Positions 1-5,873 are shown, counted from the first letter of the stretch. The stretch is DNA of 8,617 nucleotides from an uncultured Collinsella sp. (GCA_900549275.1 URNU01000041.1:1-8617); one strand, 5' to 3'. The notes: generated by a model not told the origin, from the sequence alone. Numbers and translations are program-made.

Positions 1-47
1 TACCGCGCTGCACGGACAAAAAAGACGCCGCCGCCATAATGGCAACA

Positions 48-89
48 GCGCCAGAACCACCACAAAGGTGCCTGTCCCCTTTGTGGTGG
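48..89. repeat. GGTGG/CCACC palindromic repeat, left copy (downstream of the deacetylase gene)
   Basis: Bases 57-68 (CCACCACAAAGG) pair perfectly with 78-89 (CCTTTGTGGTGG) around a 9-nt loop, TGCCTGTCC. The hairpin lies just past the 3' end of the minus-strand deacetylase gene. No T-run follows the stem in the direction of transcription, so it is not a textbook intrinsic terminator. A close relative lies at 885-931. The flank GCGCCAGAA at 48-56 is found again, inverted, beyond the other copy. It resembles intergenic REP-type palindromes, but that classification is an inference. Bases 1-47 show no gene I can support. Confidence 0.8.
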
Positions 90-98
90 CATGGGTCA

Positions 99-863
99 CT
101 ACAGGTCGCGATAGTCGACCAGGCGAAGATCAGGTTGAGACCCGAGCCAAGCGCGCAGCTCAGGGTCGATCAGCGCGTCGACTTCCTTGGTACGATCGGT
201 CGTAAGCGAGCTGTTCTCGAGGATAAACCGATCGAGATAGCCCGGGTGGCACACAAAGACGACCGTCTCGCCGTCGGACATCTCGCGAACCGTCTGCATA
301 ATCGAGTCCTTGGGTTCGTAGCCCGGCTCCATCGAATGCATCACCATGCGCAGATCAGTATTTCCGCAACGCACCACCGCCGTGGGGTCGAAGCTCGCCT
401 TTTGCTCCTTAAGGCCCAGCTCCTGGGCAACCGCCGAGATCGCTCGGTTAAGGTTTTCGCTCATGACGGCATGGGCCTCAAAGTAATCGGGCTCGCGGCC
501 CACAATCTCGACAAAACGGTCGTGCTGTGCGCGGATCTCGATGCAGGCCTCGTCGAAGTCTATCAGCTCCTCACCGCGCTTAAAATGCTCACGGAAGGTA
601 CGGCTGCTATGGAACTCGCCGCTCTCGTTGAGCATGCTCGGGATGAGCGCCGGATCGGCGCACGGCTTGCCCAGGCACACGTTGGTATGCTGGCCCACTG
701 CAATATCGGCATCCGCCACGAGCGACCACCCACGCTCGGCCTCGGGCATATTAGGCATAAGGCCCGCCGAGCGCACCAGGCCCTCGTTGACGCTTCGGGC
801 AATCCCCAGGTCAACAGCATACGAATAACCGATATCATCGGCACGAATAAGCAATTGCTTCAT
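99..863 (-). CDS. ChbG/YdjC-family carbohydrate deacetylase (ChbG/HpnK-like), 254 aa
   Basis: This is a predicted cytoplasmic metal-dependent deacetylase. The family removes N-acetyl groups from small sugars such as chitobiose derivatives; the substrate here is unknown. Residues 1-13 carry the opening strand and metal-binding Asp pair (LLIRADDIGYS, D9/D10). H59 lies in GQHTN, H131 in FEAHAVMS, and H206 in the late CHPGYLD motif. These match the Asp/His metal site and the HPG(Y/H) signature of the family. The length (254 aa) is typical and there is no signal peptide. The ATG at 863 is supported by GGAG five bases upstream. The gene follows the phosphoesterase on the same strand, but a 14-bp hairpin sits between them, so co-transcription is uncertain. 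No chitobiose transport or hydrolase genes are visible to tie it to chitin use. The family call is firm; the substrate is not. Confidence 0.87.
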   Translation of the reverse strand: MKQLLIRADDIGYSYAVDLGIARSVNEGLVRSAGLMPNMPEAERGWSLVADADIAVGQHTNVCLGKPCADPALIPSMLNESGEFHSSRTFREHFKRGEELIDFDEACIEIRAQHDRFVEIVGREPDYFEAHAVMSENLNRAISAVAQELGLKEQKASFDPTAVVRCGNTDLRMVMHSMEPGYEPKDSIMQTVREMSDGETVVFVCHPGYLDRFILENSSLTTDRTKEVDALIDPELRAWLGSQPDLRLVDYRDL

Positions 864-884
864 AACGACTCCAATCTATGTGAA

Positions 885-931
885 AACCACCACAAAGGTG
901 CACTGTGTCCCCTTTGTGGTGGTTCTGGCGC
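885..931. repeat. GGTGG/CCACC palindromic repeat, right copy (between phosphoesterase and deacetylase genes)
   Basis: Bases 885-898 (AACCACCACAAAGG) pair perfectly with 911-924, giving a 14-bp stem and a 12-nt loop, TGCACTGTGTCC. It starts directly after the phosphoesterase stop codon and ends about 20 nt before the deacetylase start. Read on the minus strand the stem runs into TTTT, so it could act as a weak terminator or attenuator between the two genes. The arm plus flank at 911-931 is an exact inverted match, 21 nt long, to 48-68 on the other side of the deacetylase gene. Confidence 0.8.
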
Positions 932-932
932 C

Positions 933-1478
933 CTATAGTCCAAAAAAGTCGAGGATTTGATCGCGGCTTACAGGCCTGTACTCGTTGGCATCGAGACCGA
1001 CATCGTAGCGAAAGACAGGGCGCTCGCGATCGCGGTTGCGCACGTTGGTGCGGTCTCCTCTGCTGTGGATATGCCCGTGCAGCATGATGGCACCACGCGC
1101 CTTGCCATTCCAGCTGAGCATGGGGTAATGGCTCAACACCAGGCGGTGGCCCTTGGCATAGCCGGGAGCAATCTCCAGGTAATCGAGCACATCTTCCCAA
1201 ATCTGCGGTGCGTCGGGATCTTCCCAGTCGCCGTCATGGTTGCCACGGATGAGTGTCACATTCTTGCATTCGATACGCTCGCGCAGACGCACAGCATCCG
1301 CTAGTGGCAAGCGATAGGTAAAGTCACCCAGGATATAGAGACGGTCGTCCGCCGCCACGCACTCATTGATGGCAGCGATGACCTTGCGGTTCATCTCCTC
1401 GACCGAATCAAACGGCCGATCCATATCGTGCAAGATATTCGTATCGCCCAGGTGCAGGTCGGCGGTAAACCACATCAT
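933..1478 (-). CDS. Calcineurin-like metallophosphoesterase, 181 aa
   Basis: This is a small single-domain, dimetal phosphoesterase with no signal peptide or membrane segment, so it probably acts in the cytoplasm. All five family motifs are present in order: D7 and H9 in TADLHLGD, G51-D52 in LGDFTYR, N80-H81-D82 in RGNHDGD, H117 in LSHYP, and H136/H138 in LHGHIHS. A C-terminal YDVGLDANEYRPVS segment (158-171) is common in compact bacterial and phage members of the superfamily. The substrate cannot be told from sequence; superfamily members act on nucleotides, nucleic-acid ends or phosphoproteins. Two consecutive ATG codons occur at 1478 and 1475, and GAGGG lies 8 nt before the first, which favours the first. 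It follows the small acidic protein gene by 66 nt, so it may belong to the HIRAN transcription unit or have its own weak promoter. Confidence 0.92.
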   Translation of the reverse strand: MMWFTADLHLGDTNILHDMDRPFDSVEEMNRKVIAAINECVAADDRLYILGDFTYRLPLADAVRLRERIECKNVTLIRGNHDGDWEDPDAPQIWEDVLDYLEIAPGYAKGHRLVLSHYPMLSWNGKARGAIMLHGHIHSRGDRTNVRNRDRERPVFRYDVGLDANEYRPVSRDQILDFFGL

Positions 1479-1518
1479 CGTCTATGCCCTCATTTCGCAA
1501 CGCGTCAAACTCGTGCTA

Positions 1519-1524
1519 AGTATA
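1519..1524 (-). promoter_or_regulatory. Possible -10 element upstream of the phosphoesterase gene
   Basis: TATACT on the minus strand, about 40 nt upstream of the start codon, is close to the TATAAT consensus. No convincing -35 box is found 16-18 nt further upstream, so this is only a weak candidate. The alternative is that the phosphoesterase is transcribed from upstream, together with the HIRAN and small-protein genes. Confidence 0.25.
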
Positions 1525-1544
1525 CAGACACAGCGATGCGGCGG

Positions 1545-1724
1545 TTAGCCAAAGACCCCGCCGAACAGGCCGCGACGGCGCTTGTCTTGTTTTTTCGTAG
1601 CGTCACCCTGGGCGTTCTTGTCCTGCCGCTTCTTACGGTCCTGCTCCAGCTCATCATCGTCGAGTAGCAGATCCCACTCAAACGGATCGTCTGCCAGATC
1701 GAACAGATCATCGCCATCAAACAT
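1545..1724 (-). CDS. Small hypothetical protein, 59 aa, acidic N-terminus and basic C-terminus
   Basis: I do not recognise this protein. Translated by hand it begins MFDGDDLFDLADDPFEWD, continues with a D/E/L-rich stretch to about residue 29 (LLLDDDELEQD), then a Lys/Arg/Gln-rich segment (residues 30-51, with DRKKRQDK and KQDKRRR), and ends GLFGGVFG. There is no membrane segment and no cysteine. The case for a real gene is a strong Shine-Dalgarno (GGGAGG, 1730-1735) five bases before the ATG, close tandem spacing (18 nt after the HIRAN stop codon), and the fact that it fills an otherwise empty gap. The charge split suggests a protein-binding adaptor or a partly disordered partner, perhaps of the HIRAN protein; that is an inference. 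An overlapping minus-strand open frame at 1505-1840 is less likely, because it overlaps the HIRAN gene. Confidence 0.68.
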   Translation of the reverse strand: MFDGDDLFDLADDPFEWDLLLDDDELEQDRKKRQDKNAQGDATKKQDKRRRGLFGGVFG

Positions 1725-1742
1725 GGCCGCCTCCCTTGCCGA

Positions 1743-2069
1743 TTAGCGAGCGTCCACCACGTAGAGGCCAACGCGCACCTGATGCCACGGGCTGCGCTCG
1801 GGAGCAACCTGCTGCACACGGACCTCAAATACGTCCTCATGGCCGTAATACATCATCAAGGACAGCGGGCCGACCTCGTTTCCCGGAACATAGCCAAGTT
1901 TGGTCTTGCCATAGTAGATCGCAACCGCCTCGGGATCATGGGGATTATCGCGCTCGGCGCACAGCGTCAGTTTATCGCCCACTTTAAGATCGCCTAGGAC
2001 CAAAGCGCCGTCGGCATACTGAAATCCCGCAATATGAAACGACAGAAGAACACGCGAAGGCTCGTACAT
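1743..2069 (-). CDS. Stand-alone HIRAN-domain protein, 108 aa
   Basis: HIRAN domains are small beta-rich modules found alone in bacteria or fused to SNF2-type helicases such as HLTF, where they bind 3' single-stranded DNA ends. The diagnostic pattern is clear: SFHIAGFQYADG at 10-21, KVGDKLTLCAERDNPHDPEAVAIYY at about 29-53, and KLGYVPGNEVGPLSLMM at 57-73. The C-terminal 30 residues form a short strand-rich tail. No other domain is present, so this is the stand-alone bacterial form, whose function is largely unknown. The ATG at 2069 has AGGAG about 7 nt upstream. The gene leads a tight pair with the 59-aa protein. A role in DNA binding or repair would be by family analogy only. Confidence 0.87.
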   Translation of the reverse strand: MYEPSRVLLSFHIAGFQYADGALVLGDLKVGDKLTLCAERDNPHDPEAVAIYYGKTKLGYVPGNEVGPLSLMMYYGHEDVFEVRVQQVAPERSPWHQVRVGLYVVDAR

Positions 2070-2192
2070 GGCAACTCCTCTAACGGCCGGATAAACCGGC
2101 GCTTAACCTTATTGAGAAGTCTACGAACTCGTGCGGACACAAATTCATCCTGTCTGCGTCTTTTCGACCGTTTGTCCCTACGCCATCTGATT
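2070..2192 (-). other. Intergenic region between the aldehyde dehydrogenase and HIRAN genes
   Basis: This 123-nt gap holds the leader of the HIRAN gene. A short hairpin, GCCGG-N5-CCGGC (2086-2100), sits just upstream of the Shine-Dalgarno sequence. I see no convincing intrinsic terminator for the aldehyde dehydrogenase and no clear -35/-10 pair, so read-through from the dehydrogenase operon into the HIRAN gene cannot be excluded. Confidence 0.5.
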
Positions 2193-3572
2193 CTAATGCA
2201 CAAACATGCGCACGAACTTGTGCTTCCAGCTTGCGTAAGGAGCATAGCGGAATGGCACATCCAGCCACGTTACCTTGTTCACGATGCTCTTCTTGTGGCT
2301 AAACGTATCGAAGCTCTCGCGGCCATGGTACTGTCCCATACCGCTCGCGCCCATGCCGCCAAAGCCCATATGGCTCGTGGCCAAATGCATGATGGTGTCG
2401 TTGACGCAGCCGCCGCCAAAGGGCACGTAGCGCACAAAGCGTTGCTGAACCGCACGGTCCTGGCTAAAGATATACAGGGCCAGCGGCGTCGGACGATCCG
2501 TAATAAACGCTTCGGCCTCGTCTAGGCTCTCAAACGTCAGCACCGGCAAGATGGGACCGAAGATCTCCTCCTGTATCACGGCGTCATCGGGGGCCACGCC
2601 ATCCAAAATCGTCGGCTCAATCTTGAGCGAAGCCTCGCGCGCGGCACCTCCAAGCACGACCTTATCGGGATCGATCAGCCCGCGCACGCGCGCAAAATGC
2701 TTGGCGTTGACGACATGCCCGTAGTCCTCGTTGTCGAGCGGGTGCTCGCCAAACATACGGCGAGCTTCCTCCTTGATGAGGTCCAGCAGCTCGTCATGCA
2801 CGCGCGCATCGACCAGCAGGTAGTCGGGCGCCACGCAGGTCTGCCCCACGTTGAGCCATTTACCAAAGGCGATACGCCGTGCCGCGACCTTCAAGTTTGC
2901 CGTCGCATCCACGATGCAGGGGCTCTTTCCGCCCAGCTCAAGCGTCACGGGTGTAAGGTTTTTACTTGCGCGCTCCATGACGAGTTTGCCGACCGGAACG
3001 CTACCGGTAAAGAAGATCTTGTCCCAGCACTCATCGAGCAACGCTTCGTTCTCGGCGCGCCCGCCCTCGACAACCGTCACCAGGCGCGGATCAAATGCCT
3101 CTTCACAGATTTGCTTGAGCACCGCACTCGATGCCGGAGCATAGGCGCTCGGCTTGATGACCACAGTATTGCCCGCGGCAAGGGCGCCGGCGAGCGGCTC
3201 GAGTGTTAGCAAAAATGGGTAGTTCCACGGAGCCATGATGAGCGTGACGCCATAGGGCACGGCTTGCGTTTTGCACACACTCACGGCGTTGGCAAGGTCA
3301 CACGGACGCAGGCGCGGACGACTCCATCGAGCCACGTGAGCGATCTGATGACGAATCTCGGAAAGCGACGTGCCGATCTCGCACATATATGCCTCGTCAT
3401 GCGACTTTCCCAAATCGGTCTTGAGTGCATGGGCAATATCGGCCTCGTGCGCCCGTACCGCATCGCGTAAACTCACGAGCGCGCGACGTCGGGCATCAAC
3501 ATCAAACGTAGCGCGCGTTTTAAAGTAAGTGCGCTGATCGCCGACGATGCGCGCAATTTCCTCGGTGTTCAT
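2193..3572 (-). CDS. NAD(P)-dependent aldehyde dehydrogenase, class 3-like, 459 aa
   Basis: It oxidises an aldehyde to the carboxylic acid with NAD(P)+ and is predicted to be cytoplasmic or peripherally membrane-bound. The full fold is present: the APWNYPF motif with oxyanion-hole N117, cofactor-binding K140 in VIKPS, the FTGSVPVG turn (188-195), general-base E212 in LELGGKS, nucleophile C246 in GQTCVAPDY, and EEIFGP (335-340). The compact length and the GGGCVNDTIMHLA segment (386-398) resemble class 3 (fatty/aromatic) aldehyde dehydrogenases. The C-terminal tail is rich in aromatic and basic residues (WLDVPFRYAPYASWKHKF), which could touch membranes; that is an inference. It is the second gene of an operon, starting 9 nt after the alcohol dehydrogenase stop codon, with SD AGGAGGG overlapping that stop. 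This implies translational coupling and a shared substrate. The natural substrate is not evident. Confidence 0.95.
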   Translation of the reverse strand: MNTEEIARIVGDQRTYFKTRATFDVDARRRALVSLRDAVRAHEADIAHALKTDLGKSHDEAYMCEIGTSLSEIRHQIAHVARWSRPRLRPCDLANAVSVCKTQAVPYGVTLIMAPWNYPFLLTLEPLAGALAAGNTVVIKPSAYAPASSAVLKQICEEAFDPRLVTVVEGGRAENEALLDECWDKIFFTGSVPVGKLVMERASKNLTPVTLELGGKSPCIVDATANLKVAARRIAFGKWLNVGQTCVAPDYLLVDARVHDELLDLIKEEARRMFGEHPLDNEDYGHVVNAKHFARVRGLIDPDKVVLGGAAREASLKIEPTILDGVAPDDAVIQEEIFGPILPVLTFESLDEAEAFITDRPTPLALYIFSQDRAVQQRFVRYVPFGGGCVNDTIMHLATSHMGFGGMGASGMGQYHGRESFDTFSHKKSIVNKVTWLDVPFRYAPYASWKHKFVRMFVH

Positions 3573-3576
3573 GGCA

Positions 3577-3584
3577 CCCTCCTA
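3577..3584 (-). promoter_or_regulatory. Shine-Dalgarno of the aldehyde dehydrogenase overlapping the upstream stop codon
   Basis: On the minus strand the bases read TAGGAGGG. The TAG ends the alcohol dehydrogenase and AGGAGG is the ribosome-binding site for the aldehyde dehydrogenase ATG at 3572. The overlap fixes the start codon and suggests that the two proteins are made in coupled amounts. Confidence 0.9.
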
Positions 3585-4802
3585 GTTCTCGTCCTCAAAC
3601 ATACCACCCGCGACGACCTCGTACATACGCTCGAGCTCCAAGCGGTCCATCAAAAGCGGAACGGGGTACAGCGGATTGGCCTCGGCATCGGCATGCGCCG
3701 CCATCTCGGGAATGTCGGAGCGGCGAATGCCCGAGACATATTTGGGGATTCCCAGGATCTCGTTCATGCGGTCGACCCAATCGATAAAGGCCTCGGCCGC
3801 AAGACTATCCTGCGCGGTAGCCGGCGCAATGCCCGCCATGCGAGCAAGATCGGCAAGCTTGGGGGCGGCGGCGTCACCATAAGCGCGAAGCATGTGCGGC
3901 AGGATGATCGCGTTGGCCAAACCGTGCGGAATTCCGTATCGGCCGCCCAAACTGTGCGCGATGGCATGCACATATCCGACATAGGAGCGGGTAAACGCAA
4001 CGCCCGCCTTATACGCCGCCGAAAGCATATTGCGACGAGCGCGCATGTCGTCACCATGCTCATAGGCCTCGAGCAAATTGTCGTGGATAAGCTGCACCGC
4101 CTGTCGCGCCATCTTGCGCGTATAGGGCGTGGTGCTTCGCCCGATAAAGGCCTCGACGGCATGCGTCAGGGCGTCCATGCCCGTCTGCCCCGTAATGGAA
4201 GCGGGCAAGCCGCACGTAAACTCGGGGTCGTGCACCGCAAAGCGCGGGATAAGCACAAAGTCGTTAATGGGGTACTTGTAGTGCGTCTCGTCATCGGTGA
4301 TAACCGCCGCGAGCGTGACCTCGCTTCCCGTGCCTGCCGTAGTGGGAACGGCGATAAGCAGCGGCAGGCGACGATGAATCCGCAGCAGGCCGCGCATCTT
4401 GTTGATGGGCTTGCTTGGCTGCGTGATGCGTGCACCCACGCCCTTGGCGCAGTCCATGGCCGATCCTCCGCCAAAACCGATAATGGCCTGGCAGGCGCTC
4501 TCTCGATACAGGGACGCCGCCTCCTCCACATTCGAGACCGTGGGGTTCGCACGCGTTTCGGCATAGACCGTAACGCCAATCCCCTGAGCCGTAAGCGCAC
4601 GCTCGAGTGATGCCGTGAGCCCCAAACGTGCAATACCAGGGTCTGTCACGATAAGGACCTTCTGGATCGAGCGCTTTTGAAGCACCGCGGGCACATCCTC
4701 GGCATGCTCCAAAATGCGCGGCTCGGTATAGGGCAGGATCGGCAATGCAATGCGAAAAACCGTCTGATATGTTCGGCACCAGGCACGACGGGCTAGATGC
4801 AT
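3582..4802 (-). CDS. Iron-containing (type III) alcohol dehydrogenase, 406 aa
   Basis: It interconverts an alcohol and an aldehyde or ketone with NAD(P)(H). Residues numbered from the chosen start: the nucleotide-binding GFGGGSAMDCAKG at 109-121, PTTAGTGSEVT at 153-163, and a metal site formed by D210 and H214 (GMDALTHAVEAF), H283 (IAHSLGG) and H293 (PHGLANA). These are the four ligands known from FucO-type enzymes. The all-helical C-terminal half is complete. The frame is open upstream to 4883, but I chose the ATG at 4802 because AAAGGAG lies 8 nt before it; the upstream extension (MGGRLRFLL...) has no such site and covers the putative operator. The first 25 residues are somewhat aromatic/hydrophobic and longer than in many relatives. 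It leads the operon with the aldehyde dehydrogenase. Substrate unknown; short-chain alcohols, diols or fatty alcohols are all possible. Confidence 0.95.
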   Translation of the reverse strand: MHLARRAWCRTYQTVFRIALPILPYTEPRILEHAEDVPAVLQKRSIQKVLIVTDPGIARLGLTASLERALTAQGIGVTVYAETRANPTVSNVEEAASLYRESACQAIIGFGGGSAMDCAKGVGARITQPSKPINKMRGLLRIHRRLPLLIAVPTTAGTGSEVTLAAVITDDETHYKYPINDFVLIPRFAVHDPEFTCGLPASITGQTGMDALTHAVEAFIGRSTTPYTRKMARQAVQLIHDNLLEAYEHGDDMRARRNMLSAAYKAGVAFTRSYVGYVHAIAHSLGGRYGIPHGLANAIILPHMLRAYGDAAAPKLADLARMAGIAPATAQDSLAAEAFIDWVDRMNEILGIPKYVSGIRRSDIPEMAAHADAEANPLYPVPLLMDRLELERMYEVVAGGMFEDEN

Positions 4803-4810
4803 AAAGGAAA

Positions 4811-4817
4811 CTCCTTT
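4811..4817 (-). promoter_or_regulatory. Shine-Dalgarno that sets the alcohol dehydrogenase start
   Basis: AAAGGAG on the minus strand lies 8 nt before the ATG at 4802. It favours that start over the in-frame upstream codon at 4883. Confidence 0.85.
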
Positions 4818-4820
4818 ATT

Positions 4821-4836
4821 TGTTGATAGGTCAACA
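4821..4836. promoter_or_regulatory. Operator-like palindrome TGTTGA-N4-TCAACA upstream of the dehydrogenase operon
   Basis: A perfect 6-bp inverted repeat with a 4-bp centre lies just upstream of the Shine-Dalgarno sequence of the alcohol dehydrogenase. A further TCAACA half-site occurs at 4895-4900, inside the imperfect palindrome GTTAATCAATCAAC (4886-4899). The two sites are 64 nt apart and bracket a TACAAT (minus strand, 4854-4849) that could be the -10 box of the operon, although no matching -35 is seen. The position suits a repressor site controlling the dehydrogenase operon. The cognate regulator is not identifiable here. Confidence 0.5.
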
Positions 4837-4848
4837 TTTGCTCGCCCG

Positions 4849-4854
4849 ATTGTA
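4849..4854 (-). promoter_or_regulatory. Possible -10 box of the dehydrogenase operon
   Basis: TACAAT on the minus strand differs from TATAAT at one base and would start transcription near 4842, about 40 nt before the start codon. Bases 16-18 nt upstream (GGCCGT region) do not resemble a -35 box, so an activator or an unusual promoter would be needed if this is the true site. Confidence 0.35.
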
Positions 4855-4946
4855 CTCAGCAAAAATCGCAGACGGCCTCCCAATCGTTAATCAATCAACA
4901 TCTTCATATCTCGAAATTGTTTTATTAAAAATCATTCCTAATAGGC

Positions 4947-4974
4947 TTCACATTTGGTTGCATTTATGGATAAT
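4947..4974 (+). promoter_or_regulatory. Likely sigma-70-type promoter of the rubrerythrin gene
   Basis: TTCACA (4947-4952) and GATAAT (4969-4974) are separated by 16 bp within an AT-rich stretch. Transcription would start near 4981, leaving a leader of about 78 nt before the ATG. Confidence 0.55.
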
Positions 4975-4992
4975 AGAACTCGTCAAGACGCA

Positions 4993-5023
4993 CGTCCGGA
5001 GAGGGCCCTTACGGGACCGGACG
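4993..5023 (+). other. Hairpin in the rubrerythrin 5' leader
   Basis: CGTCCGG (4993-4999) pairs with CCGGACG (5017-5023), with an inner CCC/GGG helix closed by TTAC. A second small stem, CGATC/GATCG (5040-5054), has the loop GAAAG, which holds the first part of the AAAGGA ribosome-binding site. The first could stabilise the transcript and the second could tune translation; both roles are inferred. Confidence 0.5.
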
Positions 5024-5058
5024 AGCGCACAATCGCCATCGATCGAAAGGATCGAATC

Positions 5059-5619
5059 ATGAAGTTTGTTTGCCCCGTTTGCGGTTATGTGGAAGAGTTC
5101 GACGGCGACCAGCTGCCCGAGGACTTCAAGTGCCCCCAGTGCGGCGTTCCCGGTTCTCGTTTCCTGAAGCAGGAGGAGGGTCAGCTCGAGTGGGCTGCCG
5201 AGCACGTCGTGGGCGTCGCCAAGATGGAGGGCGTCTCCGAGGACATCGTTGCCGACCTGCGCGCCAACTTTGAGGGCGAGTGCTCCGAGGTCGGTATGTA
5301 CCTGGCCATGGCTCGCGTCGCCCATCGCGAGGGTTATCCCGAGATCGGCCTGTACTGGGAGAAGGCTGCCCACGAGGAGGCCGAGCACGCCGCCAAGTTC
5401 GCTGAGCTCCTGGGCGAGGTCGTGACCGACTCTACCAAGAAGAACCTCGAGATGCGCGTTGAGGCCGAGAACGGCGCCACCGCCGGCAAGACCGATCTTG
5501 CTAAGCGCGCCAAGGCCGCTGGCCTCGATGCCATCCACGACACCGTGCACGAGATGGCTCGTGACGAGGCCCGCCACGGCAAAGCTTTTGCCGGCCTGCT
5601 TAAGCGCTACTTTGGCTAA
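5059..5619 (+). CDS. rbr: Reverse-type rubrerythrin (N-terminal rubredoxin domain plus ferritin-like diiron domain), 186 aa
   Basis: This is a cytoplasmic peroxide-scavenging protein of anaerobes that reduces H2O2 to water using electrons passed from the rubredoxin site to the diiron centre. Residues 1-35 form a rubredoxin-like FeS4 site with C5, C8, C25 and C28 (CPVCGY and CPQCGV). The four-helix diiron domain follows. Its first helix pair carries E74 and the WEKAAHEEAEH segment (100-110), and the last helix carries HEMARDEARHGKAF (164-177). Placing the rubredoxin first is the order of reverse rubrerythrins, opposite to classical ones. The frame is open upstream, but the ATG at 5059 is chosen because AAAGGA precedes it by 8 nt and the rubredoxin starts there. 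Codon choice is strongly biased (GAG, AAG, GGC, CTG), as in highly expressed genes. It stands alone, with its own promoter and terminator. Peroxide regulation is likely, but no operator was recognised. Confidence 0.95.
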   Translation: MKFVCPVCGYVEEFDGDQLPEDFKCPQCGVPGSRFLKQEEGQLEWAAEHVVGVAKMEGVSEDIVADLRANFEGECSEVGMYLAMARVAHREGYPEIGLYWEKAAHEEAEHAAKFAELLGEVVTDSTKKNLEMRVEAENGATAGKTDLAKRAKAAGLDAIHDTVHEMARDEARHGKAFAGLLKRYFG

Positions 5620-5653
5620 GCCAACCGCTTGAGACATAACCTCTAGCTCGATG

Positions 5654-5684
5654 AGGCCCGGACCGTATTGGTCCGGGCCTTTTT
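5654..5684 (+). terminator. Intrinsic terminator of the rubrerythrin gene
   Basis: AGGCCCGGACC (5654-5664) pairs perfectly with GGTCCGGGCCT (5670-5680) around the loop GTATT, and the stem is followed by a T-run to 5684. It is an 11-bp GC-rich stem 34 nt after the stop codon. In the minus direction no T-run follows, so it serves the plus strand only. Bases 5685-5750 show no gene I can support. Confidence 0.95.
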
Positions 5685-5750
5685 CGTGCCTCACGAACTT
5701 GTTAACGCCCTGAAATAGGACCGTCTTCGGCATCGGCTTCTCGTCAAAAA

Positions 5751-5873
5751 CTAAGTGAGTAGACTTTTTGGAACTTGCCGAGCAGACCATCCATATCACT
5801 TTATAAAGCCGCAGGTAAATGCCTTGTTGCAAAACGACCTAGTCGCCAAAGTGCCAAAAGTCTACTCACTTAG
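5751..5873 (-). repeat. 120-bp inverted-repeat-ended element, copy A, on the 3' end of the nuclease-like gene
   Basis: The terminal arms CTAAGTGAGTAGACTTTT (5751-5768) and their exact reverse complement (5856-5873) form an 18-bp stem that extends further with a 1-nt bulge. The interior shares blocks with copy B: CCGAGCAG, CTTGTT-CAAAAC and GTCGCCAAAGTGC. About 81% of 119 aligned positions are identical and no gaps are needed (hand count). The last codons and the TAG of the nuclease-like gene lie in the right arm. Past the left arm the minus strand runs into TTTTT, so the element could also terminate transcription. TA dinucleotides sit next to both ends, as around IS630/mariner-type MITEs, but no transposase is nearby. 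Confidence 0.9.

Noticed and set aside
39..938. 299-codon plus-strand open frame
   Set aside because: It lies antisense to the deacetylase gene, runs through both hairpins, and has no recognisable domain. The minus-strand protein has complete family motifs.
3693..4610. 305-codon plus-strand open frame
   Set aside because: It is antisense to the iron-type alcohol dehydrogenase, whose motifs are intact. The antisense product has no recognisable features.
4803..4883. N-terminal extension of the alcohol dehydrogenase from an upstream ATG
   Set aside because: It has no Shine-Dalgarno, the added residues do not resemble the family, and it would cover the operator-like palindrome. The ATG at 4802 has a strong site.
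4948..5832. 294-codon minus-strand open frame opposite the rubrerythrin gene
   Set aside because: It is created by the strongly biased codons of rubrerythrin and runs through its terminator. No domain or ribosome-binding site was seen.
5751..5873. Target-site duplications proving recent transposition
   Set aside because: Only a TA at both ends of copy A fits, and copy B has CA at one end. No longer duplications were found and no transposase is in the window.
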